Positions 54,111-62,382 of a stretch of DNA of 64,000 bases are shown here, piece after piece (the first letter of the stretch is position 1; every line of letters begins with the position of its first letter). The notes under the pieces were generated by a model. The model worked only from the letters and a program-made list of their open reading frames with translations, searched no databases and was not told the origin of the DNA. Position numbers and translations under genes: made by a program. The DNA is from Aquimarina sp. TRL1 (lineage in GTDB: Bacteria; Bacteroidota; Bacteroidia; Flavobacteriales; Flavobacteriaceae), in NCBI RefSeq assembly GCF_013365535.1, contig NZ_CP053590.1, positions 4,702,501 through 4,766,500 on the forward strand. Reading direction: 5' to 3'.

Positions 54111-55351
54111 ATCTATTAAGAATAGTATGGGCTTCAATTACGGATAAACCATTACATAGTTTTTTAAGTGTTTTTGTTTTTTCTATGAGTATTGCACTCA
54201 TTATATGGATTCAGCAAATACATGTTTCTTTACAGCATCAATTGCTCAATACTTCTTACGGGGTTGATCTTGTTGTAGGTGCTAAAGGGAGCCCTTTACA
54301 GCTTGTTTTATCCTCTGTTTTGCATATAGATACTCCTACCGGGAATATCCCCTATAACAAAGCTAAAAAAATTGCTAAAAACCCTATGATTTCCACTGCC
54401 ATCCCTATCTCTTATGGTGATAACTATAAAGGGTATCGAATTTTAGGAACTACGAAGGACTATGCAAAACTGTTCAATGCGCATCTACAGGAAGGAAATC
54501 GCATAGAAAAGCCTATGCAAGTAATACTCGGACATACTGTAGCAACAGAACTACAGCTTCAGGTAGGAGATACTTTTTTTAGCAGTCATGGATTATTAGA
54601 AAATTCAATAGACATACACGCTACCCCACTGACGATTACCGGCATTTATGCTCCTACTAATAATGTCATAGATCGTCTTATTCTTACTAATTTAGAAACC
54701 ATCTGGGATATTCATGATCATGAAGGTCATCACTCACATACTCCTCATAAGAAAGAGGCACATCTTCCCTCTCATCAAAACGATTCTATTACAACTGAGG
54801 AACCTCAAGAAATTACTTCTTTGCTTATCACCTTCAGAAACCCAAGAGCTTTTTTGACACTTCCGCGAAACATCAATAAAAAAACGAATATGCAAGCTGC
54901 TATTCCTAAATATGAATTAGAGAAACTCTATCAGTACACAGGCACCGGAATTAAGACAATTACCCTTATTGCTTATGGTATTTTAGGTATTTCATGTCTT
55001 ATCATATTTGTCAACCTGTATAGAATGGTGAAAGACCGTTCTTTTGAGCTTGCCCTCTTTAGAACCTATGGAGCTGGTCATTGGCAGTTAATCCAATTAA
55101 TTTTATTAGAAGGAATCATACTAGCACTTGCAGCTACTATGATAGGCGTACTTATTTCTCAAATTGGGATATATTACCTGCAAAACAGCATAGAACAAGC
55201 ATACAAACAACATATTGAATTTTCACTTCCTATTACAGAAATTGCTTTAATAACCGGAATGATTTTTTTGGTCATCCTAATTGCATGTTTGTTTTCAATT
55301 CTTCCGATTTTCAAGATGAACATCTCTAAAATTTTAAATAATGAGAATTAG
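54107..55351 (+). CDS. FtsX-type ABC permease with histidine-rich periplasmic loop
   Basis: The 414-residue permease has an N-terminal helix (about residues 17-34), a large extracytoplasmic domain, and three C-terminal helices near 280-300, 325-350 and 375-400. The motif VDLVVGAKGSPLQLVLSSVLHIDTPTGN is typical of this sub-family. Residues 203-223 hold eight histidines in 21 positions (DIHDHEGHHSHTPHKKEAHL), pointing to zinc or another metal. FtsX-fold transporters usually extract or move material at the membrane without a classical import path. The sub-family occurs in zinc-regulated gene sets of other bacteria, as I recall. It overlaps the downstream gene by 11 bp. Confidence 0.9.
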   Translation: MNLLRIVWASITDKPLHSFLSVFVFSMSIALIIWIQQIHVSLQHQLLNTSYGVDLVVGAKGSPLQLVLSSVLHIDTPTGNIPYNKAKKIAKNPMISTAIPISYGDNYKGYRILGTTKDYAKLFNAHLQEGNRIEKPMQVILGHTVATELQLQVGDTFFSSHGLLENSIDIHATPLTITGIYAPTNNVIDRLILTNLETIWDIHDHEGHHSHTPHKKEAHLPSHQNDSITTEEPQEITSLLITFRNPRAFLTLPRNINKKTNMQAAIPKYELEKLYQYTGTGIKTITLIAYGILGISCLIIFVNLYRMVKDRSFELALFRTYGAGHWQLIQLILLEGIILALAATMIGVLISQIGIYYLQNSIEQAYKQHIEFSLPITEIALITGMIFLVILIACLFSILPIFKMNISKILNNEN

Positions 55352-55775
55352 TTTATTTATTGTAGGAGCCTTCCTATGCCACACAACGCTTTTCGGTCAA
55401 CAAAAAATTACCTGGAAAGATCTTGCTGATGTTACTTTTACCGAAAAATTTTTCCCAGCTTATGGAGAATATTTTTTATACCCCTCCTATGGGGAAAGCG
55501 TGAAGAAATTAGAAAACAAACAGGTCGTTATCAGAGGATATTTTCTCAATATAGTACCAGAAGAAAACTTGTATATATTATCGCAAAAACCAATGGCCTC
55601 TTGTTTTTTTTGTGGAATGGCAGGTCCTGAGACTGCTATAGAAGTACAATTCAAAAAAAAGCAATCCTTCAAAACAGACGATATCCTATCCATATCTGGC
55701 ACACTAAAATTAAATGCAGATGATATAGAACATTTTAATTACATCCTTACTGATTGCAAGGTGGTTCGCAAATAA
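55341..55775 (+). CDS. Small exported OB-fold-like protein of the folE-ABC operon (DUF3299-like)
   Basis: A signal peptide (MRISLFIVGAFLCHTTLFGQ) leads a beta-rich domain of about 120 residues: ITWKDLADVTFTEKFFP, VVIRGYFLNIVPEENLYIL, CFFCGMAGPETAIEVQF, then DILSISGTLKLNADDIEHFNY and a final Cys. The CFFCGMAGPE segment holds two Cys in CxxC spacing and may bind metal or heme, or be redox-active. The layout resembles DUF3299 proteins that accompany this permease type elsewhere. The gene overlaps the permease by 11 bp and ends the operon. Confidence 0.75.
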   Translation: MRISLFIVGAFLCHTTLFGQQKITWKDLADVTFTEKFFPAYGEYFLYPSYGESVKKLENKQVVIRGYFLNIVPEENLYILSQKPMASCFFCGMAGPETAIEVQFKKKQSFKTDDILSISGTLKLNADDIEHFNYILTDCKVVRK

Positions 55776-55781
55776 ATCCCT

Positions 55782-56405
55782 CTAGTTTACCTTAACACGC
55801 TGATACGGTAATCTTTTGCTCTTTTCGGGTATCGCATATCCATCCAGTCCATTAATGGTTGCTACTTGTGCTTTAGACAAATCAATAAACCCTTCATCGG
55901 TAAGCAATTCTTCATTGACAAATAATTCTTTTATTTCTCCTACTAATAAAATTGTATCATTACTTTTTATCGTATACTCTTCGACATACTTCATCAACAT
56001 TTGTACTGGAGCTCCTGCTACAAAAGGCAACATACATCCACTTTTATATTCAGGAGTTAAGTTTGTTTTGTCGAATTCAGAAATCTCCTTTGGGTATTTA
56101 GCAGATGTATGATGCGCTGCTTCAATCAACGGTTTATGTATATGGTTTATCGTATAGTAGCTCCCTTCTTTTATATTGTCATAGGTATTTCTCGGAACCG
56201 TTAAGGGGCGAAATATCATTCCTAATAAAGGGGGATTAGATCCTAAATGGACAACAGAGCTAAAAACAGCAACATTCGTATCTCCATTTGCTGCAACAGA
56301 TCCGATAAGGTTTGCTGATTTAAAACCTGAACAACTATTAATCAGATTAATCTTATACAGATGTTCCATTGCATCGATTTCCGCTCTTGATATCTTTTTT
56401 TTCAT
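55782..56405 (-). CDS. Flavin reductase-like FMN-binding protein
   Basis: The 207-residue protein has the split-barrel FMN-binding fold. It shows NSCSGFKSANLIGSVAANGDTNVAVFSSVVHLGSNPP, LGMIFRPLTVPRNTYDNIKEG and HTSAKYPKEISEFDKT. VGEIKELF follows, then GLDGYAIPEKSKRLPYQR. Such proteins either reduce free flavin with NAD(P)H or bind FMN. The electron donor is not evident. It lies 9 bp downstream of the AarF gene, making a TetR-AarF-flavin reductase operon. Confidence 0.9.
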   Translation of the reverse strand: MKKKISRAEIDAMEHLYKINLINSCSGFKSANLIGSVAANGDTNVAVFSSVVHLGSNPPLLGMIFRPLTVPRNTYDNIKEGSYYTINHIHKPLIEAAHHTSAKYPKEISEFDKTNLTPEYKSGCMLPFVAGAPVQMLMKYVEEYTIKSNDTILLVGEIKELFVNEELLTDEGFIDLSKAQVATINGLDGYAIPEKSKRLPYQRVKVN

Positions 56406-56414
56406 CCTGTAAAT

Positions 56415-57725
56415 TTATAATTGTGAGAAACGATTGATCTCTATGTTGTCTGCCTTCAGATCATGCATCAGGTTATACAACCCAAAAAAGGTTCTATTCA
56501 TATAAATAAAATGTCTTGATCCTCTATTTCCATTCATTTTACGAAGTGTGGTATCTTTTGAAAAACGTTCTCCCAGAGAAGCTATTTTTTCAAAAAAAAC
56601 AGGGTCAGAAAAATCAAAATGCGAAACATGAAAGGGTTGTGTAAATAAGCTGAGCATATCATGAAACATCGATATAAAAAATCGTTCTTCTTCCTGGCTA
56701 TCGTCTTCTTTTAGAATTTCCAGTTCGAATAGTTTTTTTCTAAAAAAATCAGCATTATTGAGATTTTCTTTTTTAGCTAACTCAAAATAAGGCACATAAA
56801 AAGTATCTGGTATAACCTTAACACATCCAAAATCCAATACCACCAGTTCTGTATTCTTTGTCACCAGAAAATTCCCGGGATGAGGATCTGCGTGAACTTT
56901 TTTGACTTCATGAATTTGAAACATATAAAAATCCCACAACGCCTGTCCTATAATATTAGCTTTTTCTCTAGACACATTTGATGCAGTATACTCTGACAGG
57001 TGCACTCCTTCCATCCAATCCATGGTTATAATCTGCTTCCCGGAAAATTCAGGGTAATATGTAGGAAAAGAAATGTTGGGAATGTGGCCACATGCTTTGG
57101 CTAGTTCTTCACTTTGGGAAACCTCTAAAATATAATCCGTTTCTTCTTCTAGTTTTTCTCTAACTTCTTTGAAATATTGATCAGACCCCTTCCCCTGAAT
57201 ATTAAACATTTTAATAGCAATAGGTTTGACTAATGCTAAATCAGATACAATACTTTGTGCCACACCTGGATATTGAATTTTCACAGCAAGTTTTTTTCCA
57301 TTTTTTTCTGCCAGGTGGACTTGGCCTATACTTGCGGCATTAATAGCATTAGTATCAAACCTATCGAACAGCTCTTGGGGGGATTTTCCAAAATATTTTT
57401 TAAACGTTTTTATAACCAATGGAGGGGATAACGGAGGAACAGAAAATTGAGATAATGAAAACTTCTCTACATAAGCACCTGGTAGTAAGTTTTTTTCCAT
57501 GCTTAGCATTTGAGCTACCTTTAATGCACTTCCTTTTAAGTTTTTCAGACTATCATAAATATCTTCTGCATTTGCATTATCCAACTTTTGTTTTGCCTTG
57601 TCTTCATCACCAGCAAGGCGATCTCCATAATACTTAATGTAATTAACACCAACTTTTGCGCCTGTTTGAAGTAATTTTGAAGCTCGTTGTATTTTCCCTA
57701 TCGGAATAGAATTAATTGTCTTCAT
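56415..57725 (-). CDS. AarF/ABC1/UbiB-family atypical kinase
   Basis: The 436-residue protein kinase-like protein has the UbiB-type N-terminal extension with KVAQMLSM (in place of KxGQ), the alanine-rich loop NAASIGQVHLAEK, the ATP-binding Lys in LAVKIQYPGV, the ExD motif EEETDYILE, catalytic HADPHPGNFLV, and VLDFGCVK as the metal-binding Asp. In other organisms family members support quinone synthesis or lipid homeostasis. It starts on the base following the TetR stop codon, so the two are tightly coupled. Confidence 0.93.
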   Translation of the reverse strand: MKTINSIPIGKIQRASKLLQTGAKVGVNYIKYYGDRLAGDEDKAKQKLDNANAEDIYDSLKNLKGSALKVAQMLSMEKNLLPGAYVEKFSLSQFSVPPLSPPLVIKTFKKYFGKSPQELFDRFDTNAINAASIGQVHLAEKNGKKLAVKIQYPGVAQSIVSDLALVKPIAIKMFNIQGKGSDQYFKEVREKLEEETDYILEVSQSEELAKACGHIPNISFPTYYPEFSGKQIITMDWMEGVHLSEYTASNVSREKANIIGQALWDFYMFQIHEVKKVHADPHPGNFLVTKNTELVVLDFGCVKVIPDTFYVPYFELAKKENLNNADFFRKKLFELEILKEDDSQEEERFFISMFHDMLSLFTQPFHVSHFDFSDPVFFEKIASLGERFSKDTTLRKMNGNRGSRHFIYMNRTFFGLYNLMHDLKADNIEINRFSQL

Positions 57726-58385
57726 CTAATACTTTTTTAATGTTTCTTTCCATAAAAACTTCCCTAAGTCTACAACACTTTTAACAGGTTCTATACGAAC
57801 CAAATCAAAATAAGCAACTAGCAACTTTTCTATAAAAAGATCTGTTTTCTCAAAACCAGGAGAAGTGTCGTTTTTCCAGAAATTGATAAACATAACCAGC
57901 TTCCCCCACACCATTTCATCAAAGCCTTTATCCTGAAACGTATTGAGTCTGTTATTCTTGAAATCTATTTTTCTAAACGCTAAGTCTCTTGAATATGCTT
58001 TCACTTCTTCTTTTAATTGCGAGAAAAAATGAATGCTTTTTAACGGGGTCTTTTGCTTGTCTAAAACAAAAAGCACAAAGCTTCTGTTAGCCGTCAAAAT
58101 TTCAAAAAAAGTATAGAAAAAACTGAGTAACTTATCCTTTAGCTGAAAATCTCTATATGCTTCATTTTCTGATAATAATTGTAACGTATGTTCTAAAAAT
58201 GCAGAAAATGCACTTTTTTCAATCGATTCAAAAGAAGTATATGAAGCATAGAATGTGGCTTCTGAAATATCACAATGAGCTGCAAATACAAATACATTAT
58301 CAGGAGCTTTCCCATTTGTAAGCACATATTCCATATAATGCTCCATTATTTTCATTTTATCCGACACCTCAACATGCTGACTCAT
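57726..58385 (-). CDS. TetR-like transcription regulator
   Basis: The 219-residue protein has an N-terminal helix-turn-helix (KIMEHYMEYVLTNG, FAAHCDISEATFYASYTSFESIEKSAF) in TetR pattern. The C-terminal ligand domain is all helical, with LDKQKTPLKSIHFFSQL and KLVMFINFWKNDTSPGFEKTD. The DNA-contact helix SEATFYASY differs from the usual TxxxLYxHF pattern, but the length and layout fit. It is the first gene of a three-gene operon and probably regulates itself, with AarF and the flavin reductase. Confidence 0.88.
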   Translation of the reverse strand: MSQHVEVSDKMKIMEHYMEYVLTNGKAPDNVFVFAAHCDISEATFYASYTSFESIEKSAFSAFLEHTLQLLSENEAYRDFQLKDKLLSFFYTFFEILTANRSFVLFVLDKQKTPLKSIHFFSQLKEEVKAYSRDLAFRKIDFKNNRLNTFQDKGFDEMVWGKLVMFINFWKNDTSPGFEKTDLFIEKLLVAYFDLVRIEPVKSVVDLGKFLWKETLKKY

Positions 58386-58411
58386 AATTTTTTATTTTAA
58401 ATCGTTCATTA

Positions 58412-58444
58412 CAAAGTTACAAAAATTGTTTAATCTTTTTCAAA
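58412..58444 (-). promoter_or_regulatory. Promoter of the TetR-AarF-flavin reductase operon
   Basis: On the minus strand TTTG (58444-58441), a 21-base spacer and TAACTTTG (58419-58412) give a complete Bacteroidota promoter, 27 bases before the start at 58385. Of the 589-bp gap to 58974, the only other structure is a weak hairpin near 58595-58618. Confidence 0.7.
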
Positions 58445-58974
58445 AAACATTAAACAAAATATATTATTCAAAGAATGAGCACCTTATCATGTACATATTT
58501 ATTGCCCTACCAGGTTCTTATATAATTACGCGTGATACAATCGATAAACACTGCCCCTGTGTACTGACAGTTCTAGTATGCTATAAAGCAAAAAAACACC
58601 ACTTTTTACGGTGATGTTCTTTTAGTTAAATGACACTAACAAAAGAAGTAAAAAACGTATCATTTAAAGGATTTCATTTATGATACTTCTAAGGTATTAA
58701 TATTCATCCTGACTCAAAAATAGTTTATCCATACAATTTTTATGTGTAATACTTGTTTCTTATCAGCGCAAAACCAGCACAATACTAATTTCCAATACCT
58801 TAGATAATTTTAAGTGTTTTTTTGTTTAAACATAAAATGAAATTCCATATAAATTCATGTAATTCCTAACCTTCTAATAGTGAATTCACATCTGTTGTTT
58901 TGAATACTCATTTTTAATGTATCTTTATCTTTAATCAATTCAAAGGAAAACAAAACATCACAAAACGAACTTTT

Positions 58975-59673
58975 ATGAAAAAAAAGAGAGCTTCTCTTCT
59001 TGCAGTATTACTATTGTTCTGTATCCAATTTTCTTTTTCTCAAAACTGCGAAGCCATTTCTCCTTATAAAAAGGGGATGTCATTAGAGTACACGAATTAC
59101 AATAAAAAAGGTAAAGTTACCTCTGTTGAAAAACATTTTATAAAAGAAGTCAATCATACTAGTGGAAATCTAGCTATTCATATAGAAACTTCCATGCTTA
59201 AAGGAAAAAATAAAGCGGGGAATAATACCTATATTCTGCGATGTGAAGATGGAAATTTTTTTATCGATATGGCTAATTATATCTCTCATAACCAAAACGG
59301 ACAGAAGGGGTCATTTAGTATCAATGCTAAGGGAGATTTTTTAGAATTTCCTCCTAATATGACTACAGAAACAGTACTAAAAGACGGGACTATTTCTTTA
59401 CAAATTGGAGATAGCGATGCTTCTCTCTCTATTTCCGAAATGAAGGTCCTAAACAGAAAAGTAATAGAACGAAGTGACCTTACAACTCCTGCAGGAACTT
59501 TTAAAGGATATAAAATGAAATTTGATTACCTGTTCGAAATGGGCTTTATTAAGTTTCGAGGATCTGGTGTAGAATGGTACGTAGAAGGCATCGGTATCAT
59601 TCGTACAGAGAGTTATTCGAAAAAAGGAAAATTAAAATGGGTTCGTGAATTAACAAAAATGAATACGATCTAA
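58975..59673 (+). CDS. Exported TapB/DUF3108-like protein
   Basis: A signal peptide (LAVLLLFCIQFSFSQ) precedes a single beta-rich domain of 205 residues with YKKGMSLEYTNYNKKGKVTSV, RKVIERSDLTTPAGTFKGYKM and EWYVEGIGIIRTESYSKKGKL. This strand order is the pattern of the TapB/DUF3108 fold, in which the conserved TPAGTF is near the middle of the barrel. The function is unknown. It has a promoter-like TTTG (58899) and TATCTTTA (58920) upstream and a strong terminator downstream, and appears to be monocistronic. Confidence 0.8.
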   Translation: MKKKRASLLAVLLLFCIQFSFSQNCEAISPYKKGMSLEYTNYNKKGKVTSVEKHFIKEVNHTSGNLAIHIETSMLKGKNKAGNNTYILRCEDGNFFIDMANYISHNQNGQKGSFSINAKGDFLEFPPNMTTETVLKDGTISLQIGDSDASLSISEMKVLNRKVIERSDLTTPAGTFKGYKMKFDYLFEMGFIKFRGSGVEWYVEGIGIIRTESYSKKGKLKWVRELTKMNTI

Positions 59674-59708
59674 TAAAAAACAAATCTTACTACCCTCCTT
59701 CCTATATC

Positions 59709-59733
59709 AGAGCATGTATCATGCTCTTTTTTT
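59709..59733 (+). terminator. Terminator after the TapB-like gene
   Basis: The perfect 8-bp stem AGAGCATG / CATGCTCT with a 3-base loop is followed by seven T. Confidence 0.85.
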
Positions 59734-59841
59734 ATATCGTATATAGGGGATTTCCCCCTGTATTTTAGAGGAAAAAGACGCTAACGATTCCCATTATATT
59801 GAAGTTCAATAATGCTGGAATCTCAATCTATACGGCATATA

Positions 59842-59849
59842 TACATTTG
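59842..59849 (+). promoter_or_regulatory. -7 element before the small lipoprotein gene
   Basis: TACATTTG matches TAnnTTTG, 101 bases before the ATG at 59951. The -33 element is not evident. Confidence 0.45.
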
Positions 59850-59950
59850 TCTCAACACTTGTTTAGAATCAGTGGTTCTAAAAACAGATTATCTTCTGTT
59901 ATCTGTATAAAAACACACAGAGGCAAATCATTATTTAAAAACGAACTAAA

Positions 59951-60439
59951 ATGAAAAAATTAATGTATCTATCCGTAGTATCCGTAATCATGGCATTAAC
60001 CGCCTGTAATAAGGATGAAGTAAACGAGTCTATGGATTTCCAACAAGATGAAAAAACCGGACAGGTAGAAATCATAGATAGCAAAGAAAATAAAAATCTG
60101 GTGATTGGAATTGCCCCGGGTTTATATGGTCCCAAAAAGGTTAAAGCATTGAAAAACGTGACGTATGCATATCACGGACATCCAACAGCATTGAATAATA
60201 TTCCTCCTAATAAAAGACGGTATAAGATTTATTTTCAGGTAAAAAACCCTGCAAAACCGGACGTAGAATGGGATCCTGTTGATTCTTTTGAAGTCGATTC
60301 GAATATTACCTCCTTAAAATTTCCAAAATTCGGAACTAATAATAAAGCAAAATGGAGAATTATTTATTCGATGTATCACAAAAATAATTCATTCTTTACC
60401 TACTCTTTTAAAAAGAAGGTTACTGTAATAAACAATTAG
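59951..60439 (+). CDS. Small lipoprotein of unknown family
   Basis: A lipoprotein signal (YLSVVSVIMALTACNK, Cys at residue 19) precedes a 143-residue mature protein rich in Lys, Asn and aromatics. It has GIAPGLYGPKKVKALKNV, PTALNNIPPNKRRYKI and FPKFGTNNKAKWRIIYSM, with no known domain. The strands hint at a single beta-sandwich. The start codon ATG follows a long leader and the gene ends at a strong terminator. It looks like a lineage-specific surface lipoprotein. Confidence 0.7.
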   Translation: MKKLMYLSVVSVIMALTACNKDEVNESMDFQQDEKTGQVEIIDSKENKNLVIGIAPGLYGPKKVKALKNVTYAYHGHPTALNNIPPNKRRYKIYFQVKNPAKPDVEWDPVDSFEVDSNITSLKFPKFGTNNKAKWRIIYSMYHKNNSFFTYSFKKKVTVINN

Positions 60440-60451
60440 AAACATAGAAAT

Positions 60452-60479
60452 AAAAGAGCGCATTACATGCGCTCTTTTT
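60452..60479 (+). terminator. Terminator between converging lipoprotein and PilJ-N genes
   Basis: The 11-bp stem AAAGAGCGCAT / ATGCGCTCTTT with a 3-base loop is followed by T5, and by A-rich sequence on the other side. Confidence 0.85.
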
Positions 60480-60527
60480 GTTAAGCTTAAAAAATGTTTG
60501 TTTAAAGCTGTATCCTTTTTTAAAAGT

Positions 60528-61397
60528 TTACAGTTTTACTTTCTCATACAAAACTGTGATTTCATTAAATACACTGGTTAATTCATTACTAATTTTATAT
60601 ATATCATTCACATCAAAACCATGATCCATCAATTTTAATCTATTCTTTTTTATTGAATTCCATTTAGAAAAAGCTAAACCTATCTTTTCATCTATTTGTG
60701 GAGTATTAAATTTCGAAATTAATAACTTATTAATTGAGCCATCTAATTCATGGAAAACATTGGTAAGCATTTGATCGGAGTTTTTATCTTTCAGAGCTAT
60801 TTGATTTGCATAATAATAAAAAGCTAAGCGCTGGGATAACATTCGCTGTCTTCCCGATATATCTATAGTCATATTTAGTTCCAATTCATCTTCTACAGAA
60901 TATGTTTTTTCTAATTCATTAGAAATATTTTTATGAGACTCTTTAGAGTCTGATATAATTGATAACACTACTGCATTAGATGCCTGTAATAAGTCTGTAT
61001 TTGTATCTATTATCTTTTTTGCATTTTCATAATTAGGGGTAGATTCTATTAACTTCTTAAAATCTGTCCACATCTGATTAACTACTTCTATTCGATCTTT
61101 AGTTCTTTTAGATCTTGCATTTTGTAATAATACACGATTTTGCTCTTCAAATATGATCTGACTAGAAAGTAGATCCTTTTTTGCTTGTTGCGCATTCGGC
61201 TTACTTAATAAAAATAAATATGCTTTAGACATTTTTTGACTTAACATCCGTTGTTTTCCTGCTACATTTACTGCATTATGATATGTTAAAGAACCATATT
61301 TGGTGTTTAATTGAGCTGAAATACTGGTTCCTAAAAACACCAAGCTAATGATCAGCAGATATTGTATTTTTTTGTTTGGGGCGAGTGTTAATTTCAT
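60528..61397 (-). CDS. Exported protein with two PilJ-N-like (type IV pili methyl-accepting chemotaxis N-terminal) modules
   Basis: A signal peptide is followed by two copies of the PilJ N-terminal pattern: NVAGKQRMLSQKMSKAYLFL (first) and DISGRQRMLSQRLAFYYYAN (second). The segments between are all helical and rich in Asn, Lys and Asp. In other bacteria this domain is the periplasmic sensor of nitrate/nitrite- or pilus-linked receptors, with membrane helices and a signalling domain. Here neither is present, so it is a stand-alone periplasmic module. A ligand such as nitrate is possible but unproven. Confidence 0.82.
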   Translation of the reverse strand: MKLTLAPNKKIQYLLIISLVFLGTSISAQLNTKYGSLTYHNAVNVAGKQRMLSQKMSKAYLFLLSKPNAQQAKKDLLSSQIIFEEQNRVLLQNARSKRTKDRIEVVNQMWTDFKKLIESTPNYENAKKIIDTNTDLLQASNAVVLSIISDSKESHKNISNELEKTYSVEDELELNMTIDISGRQRMLSQRLAFYYYANQIALKDKNSDQMLTNVFHELDGSINKLLISKFNTPQIDEKIGLAFSKWNSIKKNRLKLMDHGFDVNDIYKISNELTSVFNEITVLYEKVKL

Positions 61398-61497
61398 TTA
61401 ATATAAGTTTTAAGATTTACAATTTGTTTACTTAGCTATTTTTGACTTAGAAATCATGTCAGGAAAAGAGTGGGGTTATTTAGCCATTATATATAAA

Positions 61498-61505
61498 CAA
61501 AAGTA
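61498..61505 (-). promoter_or_regulatory. -7 element before the PilJ-N protein
   Basis: The minus strand reads TACTTTTG, an exact TAnnTTTG match, 101 bases before the start at 61397. No -33 TTG is seen. Confidence 0.45.
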
Positions 61506-61621
61506 ATATCTCTCTTACATTTCAGATATGATAAATATCATGTGGAAACTAGAAAAAATAACATGTCATAAAAATTAGGAAAGAAAAAGTTAAGTATCTA
61601 GGCCATACTGATGATAAAGAA

Positions 61622-62158
61622 CTATAATTGCTGAATATTTATATGAGAAAATGTCATCTTTTGCTCCTTTTCTCTTTTTACTTGTTCTTTTATTTTTTCT
61701 AATGAATCTTCTACTTCATATGACAAAAAGATTCGAACCGGTACATCTGTATTAAAATAGGTATCAATCGTACTCGCTTCTTTAGTGGTTTTTGATATCG
61801 ATCCAATTGCAATAGGCTCATCATCGCTTACTCCTACATACCGCAATAAACAATATCCTCCTTTCTTTAATACTATGGCTGGCATTGAAGAATCTGTAAG
61901 TGTTGAGCTAACACTAATATTATAGGATCCTGGTGATAGCGATATAATGCCTGTTTTCTTATCTAATCGAATGGATTCACCATATTGTTCTATCGTAGTA
62001 TTGAGTATTCTTGTATGTCTTCCTTCTTTTAGTGGTGCAATTGGCATTGTATATTCAGCATATTCAGCATAGTCTAATAACATAGTCGTATGTATTCGGT
62101 CACAACCTAAAAAAAATACCCAGATTAATCCTATAAAAAATGTAGTGTAAACCTTCAT
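61622..62158 (-). CDS. Lipoprotein of unknown family
   Basis: A lipoprotein signal (FFIGLIWVFFLGCDR, Cys19) precedes a domain of about 160 residues with TGIISLSPGSYNISVSSTL, KKGGYCLLRYVGVSDDEP and DVPVRIFLSYEVEDSLEK. A Lys/Glu-rich helix (EKIKEQVKREKEQK) follows it. The first part has beta strands typical of a small sandwich such as carboxypeptidase-regulatory-like domains, but no family is recognised. A short repeat, DYAEYAEYTMP, lies just after the lipid anchor. It is not clearly in an operon. Confidence 0.65.
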   Translation of the reverse strand: MKVYTTFFIGLIWVFFLGCDRIHTTMLLDYAEYAEYTMPIAPLKEGRHTRILNTTIEQYGESIRLDKKTGIISLSPGSYNISVSSTLTDSSMPAIVLKKGGYCLLRYVGVSDDEPIAIGSISKTTKEASTIDTYFNTDVPVRIFLSYEVEDSLEKIKEQVKREKEQKMTFSHINIQQL

Positions 62159-62382
62159 ACGGCCATTGATTGATTTGTGATTCGGGAATAAAACTACGAA
62201 AGTGGTCTAAAAGAAATATTTCATCTTATTTCATATATAGATTTTCCCTTTAACTAATACTACAAAGACGTCATAAAAAAATAAATGTGTCACCTCCCTG
62301 TGAAACCTATCCTGTAATATATATGTAGAAATATCAGATTCAATATTTACTGGTATTCTTTATATAAAAAAGCATGCTGAAG

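Noticed and set aside
58426..58614. A 62-codon plus-strand frame upstream of the TapB-like gene
   Set aside because: It starts inside the TetR promoter, has mixed composition, and ends in a weak hairpin. No support for translation.
58595..58618. Weak hairpin CACC-GGTG followed by CTTTT
   Set aside because: Only four contiguous pairs with mismatched flanks. Not called a terminator.
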